DNA of 5,388 nucleotides from Candidatus Heimdallarchaeota archaeon (lineage in GTDB: Archaea > Asgardarchaeota > Heimdallarchaeia > JABLTI01): the NCBI GenBank assembly GCA_030667035.1, contig DAOUWQ010000139.1, forward strand, positions 1-5,388, read 5' to 3'. Each line of letters begins with the position of its first letter. Positions within the stretch are counted from its first letter, which is position 1. Shown in pieces: positions 4,983 through 5,388 of this stretch. The translations under genes and the position numbers were made by a program. The notes below the pieces were generated by a model that did not search any database, was not told the origin of the DNA, and saw only the letters and a list, made by a program, of their open reading frames with translations.

Positions 4983-5388
4983 ATGCCAGTTACTTATCCC
5001 TAATTTGGTTCACTTACTTTATTATTTAAAGCAGTCTTTCAAGAACTAGAAGTACCAGAAGAAAATATCATCGAACCTGCACCACCGAATAAGGAAACTA
5101 TTACTCGTGGATCAAAACATTCTCCAGAATGGATGTGCACTCCATTCAAATTATGCTTAGGTTCTTTACTCGATAGTATTGAAAAAGGAGCAGACCATGT
5201 TTTCCAAATTGGCGGAATTGGTACTTGTCGAGCAAGTTGTTATGGACCAGTACAAAGAGTGATCTGCAAGGATTTGGGTCACACTGTTAAATTCACTAAC
5301 ATTGATTACCATAAACCGGTTGAGATGATAAAAGACTTCAAAGCAGTCAGTAACGGTTTCAGTGTAGCCAAAACAATTGGCGTTTTGC
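4983..5388 (+). pseudogene. CoA activase family protein, stop at codon 7, runs off the window
   Basis: The frame begins M-P-V-T-Y-P, then TAA (5001-5003), then continues open for 128 codons to the edge. The family normally starts with a 'hydrophobic-P-H-M-G' segment; here 'YP-stop-FGSL' puts the TAA exactly at that His-like position. The remainder is well conserved: 'LLFKAVFQEL' (13-22), 'GSKHSPEWMCTPFKLCLGS' (43-61, Cys52 in the usual E-x-x-C-x-P-x-K), and 'GADHVFQIGGIGTCRASCYG' (69-88, Cys82 and Cys86 around the usual GPCRxGxY). These cysteines are candidate iron-sulfur ligands. It is the partner of the gene just upstream; in many anaerobes the two are separate neighbouring genes, often followed by a BadF/HgdC-type ATPase, which would lie beyond the window. 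No in-frame ATG, GTG or TTG lies close behind the stop (the first Met is codon 51), so simple re-initiation would lose conserved sequence. A single-base change, sequence error or readthrough are the options. Confidence 0.75.

Noticed and set aside
1..5388. General reassignment of TGA to tryptophan
   Set aside because: Clear coding sequence uses TGG for Trp throughout (more than fifteen cases), the HD gene ends with TGA in a typical ATGA overlap, and the other premature stop is TAA.

Overview
The window is a low-G+C stretch of prokaryotic DNA with short genes, mostly good Shine-Dalgarno sites, ATG or TTG starts and TAA as the usual stop. The gene content (2-hydroxyacyl-CoA dehydratase activase-type proteins, a DegV/FakB fatty-acid-binding protein, PlsY, an HD-domain protein) fits an anaerobe. 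I cannot fix the lineage. Clostridia-like Bacillota carry all of these families. However, several starts have an AT-rich TATA-like element about 36-40 nt upstream and no convincing -35/-10 pair, which would also suit an archaeon, possibly an uncultured one such as an Asgard archaeon. That is inference.

Layout: (1) 1-589, minus strand: an HD-domain phosphohydrolase-like gene whose TGA stop overlaps the ATG of a further gene leaving the window. (2) 590-1128: about 540 bp without an intact gene, holding AT-rich hairpins and ORF fragments, including one frame interrupted only by TGA codons. (3) 1129-1524, plus: a small stand-alone PLAT/LH2-like protein, ended by a hairpin plus T-tract with the stop codon in its loop. 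(4) 1688-3325, plus: a DegV/FakB-family gene broken by an in-frame TGA, then plsY 27 bp later in the same direction. In the known acyl-phosphate route FakB presents a fatty acid to the kinase FakA and the resulting acyl-phosphate is the PlsY donor, so the pair points to fatty-acid incorporation into phospholipid; no FakA or PlsX is visible. A 9-bp perfect hairpin, again with the stop codon starting its loop, closes this unit. (5) 3340-3591, minus: a convergent 83-residue helical protein of unknown function. (6) 3592-3813: a divergent regulatory region with several dyads. (7) 3814-5388, plus: two consecutive genes for the separate pieces of the acyl-CoA dehydratase activase-related (DUF2229-type) system. 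The second begins with a good ribosome-binding site and ATG but hits TAA at codon 7 while its conserved sequence continues open to the window edge.

The most notable points are the two premature stops in otherwise well-preserved genes, the altered fatty-acid-binding residues of the DegV protein beside plsY, the solitary PLAT domain next to lipid genes, and the recurring stop-codon-in-loop hairpins. I see no convincing new defence or mobile system.
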